From Ciona savignyi (taxonomy: Eukaryota; Chordata; Ascidiacea; Phlebobranchia; Cionidae): a DNA stretch of 64,000 bases. Position 1 is the stretch's first letter; each line of letters starts with the position of its first letter. The notes below the pieces were generated by a model that saw only the letters and a list, made by a program, of their open reading frames with translations, did not search any database and had not been told where the DNA came from. The translations under genes were made by a program, and so were the position numbers. The stretch lies in contig CH002721.1 of assembly GCA_000149265.1 (NCBI GenBank), positions 65,401 through 129,400 of the forward strand, given 5' to 3'. Shown here one piece after another: positions 59,101 to 64,000 of this stretch.

Positions 59101-60868
59101 TGCAGTTACCTTCCATTCTTTGACCATTAGCTCAACGTTGCTTTGGTCAATCTTTGATAGCCTGTGTTGCACAAAAGCTGTATAGTAACTATTTCTTATG
59201 TCTTTCTTCGTTGGAAAAAATCTTCGGTTGGTTATTTGTGGAGGCTCCTGCTCTTTAAAAAGCTCATGAATGACATAGGCTTTCAGGGCTCGCTTGATTT
59301 CCCTGATACAACAGCTTCCATCCTCTACCATTTGAGAAATTTTGGCAACAAGCAGCTTGTCCATTCTCTGTTGGATTCCAGTAGTTTAAAAAGTTAAGAC
59401 TACTAATTAGTATAGCCCACTCAAGAATATTTATTGATTTCTGTTTACATAGCCTAGTGGTGAATGCATTGGACCCTCAATCTACGGGGGGTAGCGTTCA
59501 TCAATCGAAAATCTAAGCCGACTGTCATAACGGACATGACTAAAAGCCCCAACTAACCTGTCCCAAAAGATGTCCACTGTGATCTCCAACAGATGGAAAC
59601 TTGACGTTAAAAACAAACTTTTTCTCAAGAGTTGAGGAATTTAACAGTTTATCGCGCAAATCTGCACGCAAAACTTTGATTTGGTATCCATTGAGTGATG
59701 CCACCTGCTAAACAAATATGCTTATATGCAAACCTTTAATAAAGTTCGACTAGGGCTGATTACACCTTACATGGAAAAAAATCGGTATAAACATGTAGGT
59801 CAGTGCTCTTCAACCTTTTTGTTATTGATATGATATGGTGGTCTAAGAATTATAATGACGCATCCATCAACATGCTGAAGTAAGAAATTATTTCCCCTAA
59901 AAAAACATGCCGCCCCTAAGGAGCCCCATTAACTAACCCAGCATGTATTGCGGAAACCCTGTGAAGAGCACTGATGTAGATTTACTAAAGCACCGGTACT
60001 AAAATTCATTTATTTGACAATATAGGCAAAGGGCAGTGGGCACCTTACCTTATATTCGGGATAGAATACCAAGTGTCTGACATAAATCATTGCTTTGCAA
60101 CTTCCTTTTTTTGATCCTTGTATGCACAAGTATTTCTTCTTATAAGAATGATCAAGCACCTACCAGTATAAATAACATTTAAAAAAAAAATTGATTGCAT
60201 GCCTGCATACGTAATAACTGAGAAAAATTTTGCTGGTATACTTCATCAGCTTTTTTAGAATATATCCCAGATTTAAGGCTTATAGGTACCTTTGTTGTGC
60301 CCTTTTCTATGCCCCGCCTTTTAGCATGCTGACATTCCAGTTTTATGACTCGAAGCTGCTGATAGGCAGCACTATCATCAATTCGAATACGTGCTTTTAA
60401 TGGATCTACATGTTAAACAATAAAATTAAATTTTTTTAAATATAAGTAAGGCATAGTTAACCAGAAAATGCACCATGTTCAACATTGCACTGTCCTATGA
60501 ATTTGGTGAGGGTTTGAATTTCAAATTTCTTAATTTCCTCCTTTACTTCATTCATTGAAGACAACCACTGTAAGAAATAATTTAAACAGTATGGTAATGA
60601 CAATATTACAGATTTACGTTAACCAGTATGCATCATGATAAATAGTTTACTTTCATTTTTGCTTTCTTTAAGCAAAGTATAACAATCGTGATAATAAGTA
60701 AAATTTTAAAAAAACGCAAATACTGAAAAACACCGGCATGCTGAGATTACTCACCATTTCCTGACAAGGGTATTCATGTTGTAGGTCTGTAAGTGGGAAA
60801 CTAGTAGGCTCCATTTTGAAAAAAATGTTTTCCATGAACAATTCTCTTCTAGGAAAAAAATTACCCAT
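56193..60868 (-). CDS. Mutator-like transposase fused to SWIM, Ulp1 protease and PHD finger
   Basis: Nine exons on the minus strand join in phase: 60868-60755, 60567-60462, 60405-60290, 60159-60049, 59704-59558, 59367-58680, 58613-58372, 58239-58064 and 57956 onward. ATG at 60868 or 60835. Order: CARF-like N-terminus (KKKYLCIQGSKKGSCKAMIY); MULE catalytic domain with Asp in LLDATYKTS, ASN in FFMTNKCEAEI where Asp is expected, LICDFHREQAWERW, and Glu in NNGVERQNRVL; SWIM finger CTCPDFQKHFLPCKH; Ulp1/C48 protease with His in GSHWILL, Asp in LYLDPNEF and Q-x5-C in QRDISSCGVYVC; C-terminal PHD finger (CRFCNDNC..WFHQNC), possibly completed by one more exon after the GTAAGT at 56193. Near 57560 the SWIM frame stops and the protease frame takes over without a credible intron, so a frameshift is likely. 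About 1150 aa in total. With the Asn this copy may not transpose. Confidence 0.8.
59447..59512 (+). repeat. tRNA-like sequence in a MULE intron
   Basis: CATAGCCTAGTGGTGAATGC fits a pol III box A, and the MULE B counterpart (50980-51060) keeps AGCGTTCATATCCC, close to box B. Either a decayed SINE or chance. Conserved between the two MULE copies. Confidence 0.3.
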
Positions 60869-60899
60869 AATACATCAGGAGTTCCCATAAGCTACTGTA

Positions 60900-60957
60900 T
60901 GACGTCACAAACGTCGATCAGCTGTAGCCTCAGTTTGATGTACATTAAGTGCTTACC
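60900..60957 (-). repeat. Right terminal inverted repeat of MULE A
   Basis: Mirror of 51516-51573, with TGACGTCA at 60900-60907 about 30 bp upstream of the first transposase ATG. Confidence 0.9.
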
Positions 60958-61225
60958 ACTGTGATCTCCGACAGACGAAAAATTGACGTAAAAAACAAAC
61001 TTTTTCTAAGGAGTCGAGGATTTATCGCGCAAATTTAAACAAACGCAAAATTTTGATTTGGCATTCATAGAGTGATTCCACCTGTTAAACAAAAATGCTA
61101 ATATGCGTAACTTTAGTAAAGTTGGACTGGGGGCTGATTACACCTTACATGGAGAAAATCGAAACATACATCCATGTTTTCACCATGTAAGTCAGCGCTC
61201 TTTTAACCTTTTTGTTATTGTGGTT

Positions 61226-62410
61226 TTTTTATGAGACGAACGAACAACCCCCTTTAACTTCCAGTTCCAGATCGATGGCAACTAGTGTAGGAAATTCGGA
61301 TTCATAAAAAGTTAAACCAAACATAACCAGAACACGAAGTTTCTTGGGTACAGAAATACGAGAGAGAGGTAAACGGGAAAAGAAGGTATTTGATCCAAAA
61401 CGCCTCAAGCTCCAGTCAGTTCCTTAAAAGTTGTCCTTGGCCAAGGAATTTTTTTAATCTACTTCGCACTGAAAAGGGTTTCTGATGAACTTCCAGGAGT
61501 AAATTAAATAGATATGAGTTTTTACTGAGAGAGCAGAATCCCGGTTACAAAAGCTTGCTAGATGATTCCCTTTCTGCCAGAGGTCAAGTTTGGACATAAA
61601 AGACAGCACAATATGCATTATGATATTAATGTTTTTCCTTGAAGTTGAAGGTTGAGAGCATTTAACGCCTGATATATATAAGCTAGTGATTGTTGAAACC
61701 TTTGGAATTGAAACTTTTCAAACAATTCTCTTTTCTTCCTTGAATCGAAAAATACTTTAAATCATGAAGCCGTTTTAGCATGTTCCCCTTAGACAACCAT
61801 CGGATGTTTTTCGTTGAGCAACATGATCAGATTTCATTTATATCTTGCTAAAGCTTCTCGGTGAATTACGCAATGCGTAATTTTGCCAGACTTTAGACAA
61901 GTCCTACTAATGATTTTCATGATAGTTTGTTTGTTTTCCTAAAATATTTTTTCACCACAACATTAACAATTTCGGCTGATATTGCACACGACCTTTCATT
62001 TGATCATTTTATTTATGTTTATTTTAATGATTTAAATAATAAAACAAACTTCAACATATTTGTCATATTATTCATTACAGACAAAAAATTTTAAAAGCCA
62101 GTGAGTGACTTTTGATCTGTGGCTGGACATGTATCAGTAATTATAGTGAGGACGTCGTTTCCAGTTTGGTACGAAGAGGTATTCGTAGACATCTAAACCG
62201 CTGGCTTTATTATGCCAAATGTTGTTTTTTTCGATGGTCAATCGCCTTGTTGTTGTAGCAGTGTTGTTGGATTGTTGACATCAGGCGCAAGTCCGCCGTA
62301 CCCCCATCATCACCCACAAGAATTACTTACCGAGATAGATGGAGAGCAATCCAGATGGGGTGAAAAAAGCCTGTATGATGATACAAAAGTAGTTTTGAGT
62401 CATCAACTAA
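61226..62410. other. Intergenic, no supported gene
   Basis: Homology to the MULE ends at about 61225. The remainder shows only short frames without motifs. Confidence 0.4.
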
Positions 62411-62665
62411 TATATAATAATCCGAGTAAAATTTAAAAAAGTGGCTAAACTGCTGCTGTTAAATAATATTCGCGAATCATGTGTGCTCCCGGGCCACCTC
62501 GCTACAACATTCGAGATCTTTAAGGATGTATCACAAACACACTGAACATTGATAGAAAAATATCCCTTGCGATTTCGAAAGACTTTAGCATCGTTGCCAC
62601 CGGGAGACATTACAGGAATATGGGTGCACAGTCAGTCTATTGCCGACGGAAATCTAGTGTCATGA
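62407..62665 (-). pseudogene. PIF/Harbinger nuclease (DDE_4) fragment
   Basis: A minus-strand frame reads SPGGNDAKVFRNRKGYFSIN, then CDTSLKISNVVARWPGSTHDSRI, the signature core of Harbinger nucleases, where the Asp of THDSR is the second catalytic acid. Just upstream, FPSAI and a frameshifted DCTHIP (first catalytic Asp) are recognisable near 62650. The stretch carrying the last catalytic residue is absent. At least one frameshift; truncated. Confidence 0.8.
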
Positions 62666-62829
62666 AATTGAAGTTTCATTCGGCGAATGCCTAGCTCTAG
62701 ATCTTGGAGTACTAATTGGTTTCTAATGGCTGAAACAATAATTTGCGACAACTATTACGATCGATGCGACTCGCGTGTTTGGTCACACATCAGTAAATCA
62801 CCATCGGTCTTCTGAAAATGCTTAAATTG

Positions 62830-63040
62830 GAAAATCGGGGGTACTGCATGTTTGCGACCTTGTAGCCCCACGGGAAGCAGACTTCCAAGTATGGTTAATA
62901 CAACAAACACCTTTTGAGAAGCAGTATCATGACCGAAATTCCTTATCTGTGTATGTATTGATTGGGTTCTTTCTGCCTATCACAGAAACTGGCAAGGAAC
63001 AGGAGTTGCTCTCGTTAGTGAGCTGCAGCAGACGAACGAT
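62830..63040 (+). other. Open frame without start codon, unidentified
   Basis: About 70 sense codons between stops read IGKSGVLHVCDLVAPREADF then QVWLIQQTPFEKQYHDRNS. Composition is balanced and protein-like, but I recognise no family; possibly an exon of a decayed TE gene. Confidence 0.25.
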
Positions 63041-64000
63041 CAGCTCGTGACATTTTTACAGAATTAAAATATTATGTTATGGACCACTTCTATTTCGCCG
63101 ATCCGCAAATGTGTTTATTTCTTCACAATCAACGACATCTTGCCTGGTTTTTTTTGGCTCGAGAGCCTAAAAAATTAACATAATTGAATGTAAACAAGTA
63201 TGTTCAAGTATATAGATTTTTTGACACAGGAAAGTCTAGATCGTAAAAGTAAACTGGTCTACGAAAACAATTTGCCTGCCCAGTTTCCATCTTCTATTAA
63301 AATTCTTGGGTTAACCACACACTTCACACATGTAAAGTCTTACTCCCTCCCTATTCTGCATTGCACAAAAATGATAAAACCCATTTATTAAATCATTAAT
63401 TGGGATTAGCCAGAACTTTCTTTATACATAGCAACATAGGATATTGTTTCAGATCTAAATAACCTAAGGGACATCCTCATACAAGCATTTATCAGATTAA
63501 CTTATGCCCCACTTAAGGATTTTTTTTTTAAATTTATTGATCAGTTAGGTGTAGTAGGTAGGTAAGGCCCCCACCAGTCCCTTACTCAAGAACACAACCA
63601 CTTACCAGTTATCGCTTGATTAACTTATTAAAAAATCATGCTCTCAATACACTTACTTTCGACATATTACATAGACATCATATAACAAGTAATTGATTGA
63701 TAAAGGAAGGGGATAGATATCTTACAGTCACAACAATAAACCGAGTTCTAAGCTAAAGTTTTTGTGGTTCAGCATGAAAACAATTGTGTTACCTACCCAT
63801 ATAAAAGCAAAACAATTCAAATTGTTTTTTTTTACCTGTTATTGAATGTACATGCTTATTCATCTCAGCTTTAATATTTTTCATTCCACTTTTTCTTTTG
63901 CTGCAATATGAAATACCAGTAAAAGATATACAAATTGTCTTAACTAGTTATAAAACCTTACTAACAATCCAAACAGAACATATTTTATCCCCGTGAATAG
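63041..64000. other. Intergenic, no supported gene
   Basis: AT-rich; a 63-codon frame at 63200-63391 has no motif. Confidence 0.35.

Larger units (their letters stand above)
51516..60957. mobile_element. MULE A: Mutator-like transposon with two convergent genes
   Basis: Ends are perfect 58-bp inverted repeats (51516-51573; 60900-60957) starting GGTAAGCACTTAATGTAC. Similarity continues, with differences, for about 140 bp. Flanks are a 9-bp direct duplication ACTGTGATC (51507-51515 and 60958-60966), the length typical of Mutator-like elements. The left gene runs rightward (51596-52521) and the large transposase/protease gene leftward (60868-56193). A Kolobok-like element (52993-55447) is inserted between them. 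At 9.4 kb (about 7 kb without that insert) this is a full-length, potentially autonomous architecture, though the transposase gene has defects. Confidence 0.85.
49830..61225 (-). mobile_element. MULE B: older, internally deleted Mutator-like relic, host of MULE A
   Basis: Two blocks, 49830-51515 and 60958-61225, are homologous to MULE A in the same orientation, and join into one element when A (51516-60957) is removed. Junctions relative to A: a large deletion takes out the SWIM domain and most of the transposase core (equivalent of about 57235-59178, junction near 50760), and a second removes the PHD region (junction near 50190). The remaining pieces are Ulp1 (50217-50455), linker, the start of the MULE domain (50775-50950) and the CARF-like exon. 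Rejoining across the 9-bp duplication restores the exon codons GDHSGHLLGQ. The frame is otherwise decayed. Outer ends are not resolved. Confidence 0.7.

Overview
The window is eukaryotic, AT-rich (roughly two thirds A+T by eye) and almost entirely made of transposable elements (TEs). Coding pieces are split by short GT..AG introns. tRNA-derived SINEs are present, and the DNA-transposon superfamilies (pogo, hAT, Mutator-like, Kolobok-like, Harbinger-like, Helitron-like) point to an invertebrate animal. Base composition and repertoire fit a tunicate such as Ciona, but I see no diagnostic host gene, so the taxon is a guess. The only probable host coding sequence is the end of a Gly/Val-rich gene at 1-1200. 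One run of 100 Ns (53101-53200) marks an assembly gap.

Layout. 0-10.6 kb: end of the host-like gene, a tandem pair of SINEs, and relics of CACTA-like, Ty3/gypsy and unclassified TE genes. 10.65-20.28 kb: a nested block. Two inverted copies of a Helitron-like repeat carrying 335-bp tandem units flank a structurally complete pogo/Tigger-type element (14423-17400, one uninterrupted 622-aa transposase, TA target duplication). The second Helitron-like copy sits inside a non-autonomous hAT element (17433-20275, 8-bp duplication). 21-31.5 kb: broken hAT, THAP, integrase-like and YqaJ-nuclease genes, the last split by a SINE with a 14-bp duplication. 31.5-49.8 kb: gene-poor, with a 2.4-kb hAT-like element, two copies of a hAT MITE, a third and fourth Helitron-like copy and a 2.4-kb Harbinger-like element with TAA duplications.

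49.8-61.2 kb is the most interesting part. A 9.44-kb Mutator-like element (MULE A, 51516-60957) has 58-bp perfect terminal inverted repeats (TIRs) and a 9-bp target duplication. It lies inside an exon of an older, internally deleted relative (MULE B). Two convergent spliced genes start at its TIRs: a small gene of unknown function on + (51596-52521), and on - a multi-exon gene encoding a CARF-like N-terminus, MULE transposase, SWIM zinc finger, Ulp1/C48 cysteine protease and PHD finger. The convergent plan recalls maize MuDR. Each TIR begins with a splice-donor sequence and contains an acceptor, so the element could splice itself onto an interrupted exon. A second element (52993-55447), with roughly 600-bp TIRs and TTAA duplications, carries a THAP gene and a P2X7-ballast-like gene and is inserted between the two MULE genes. 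The transposase has Asn where the second catalytic Asp is expected and a reading-frame break after SWIM, so this copy may be inactive. 61.2-64 kb holds a Harbinger nuclease fragment and little else.

All family calls come from motif recognition by eye; no database search was run.
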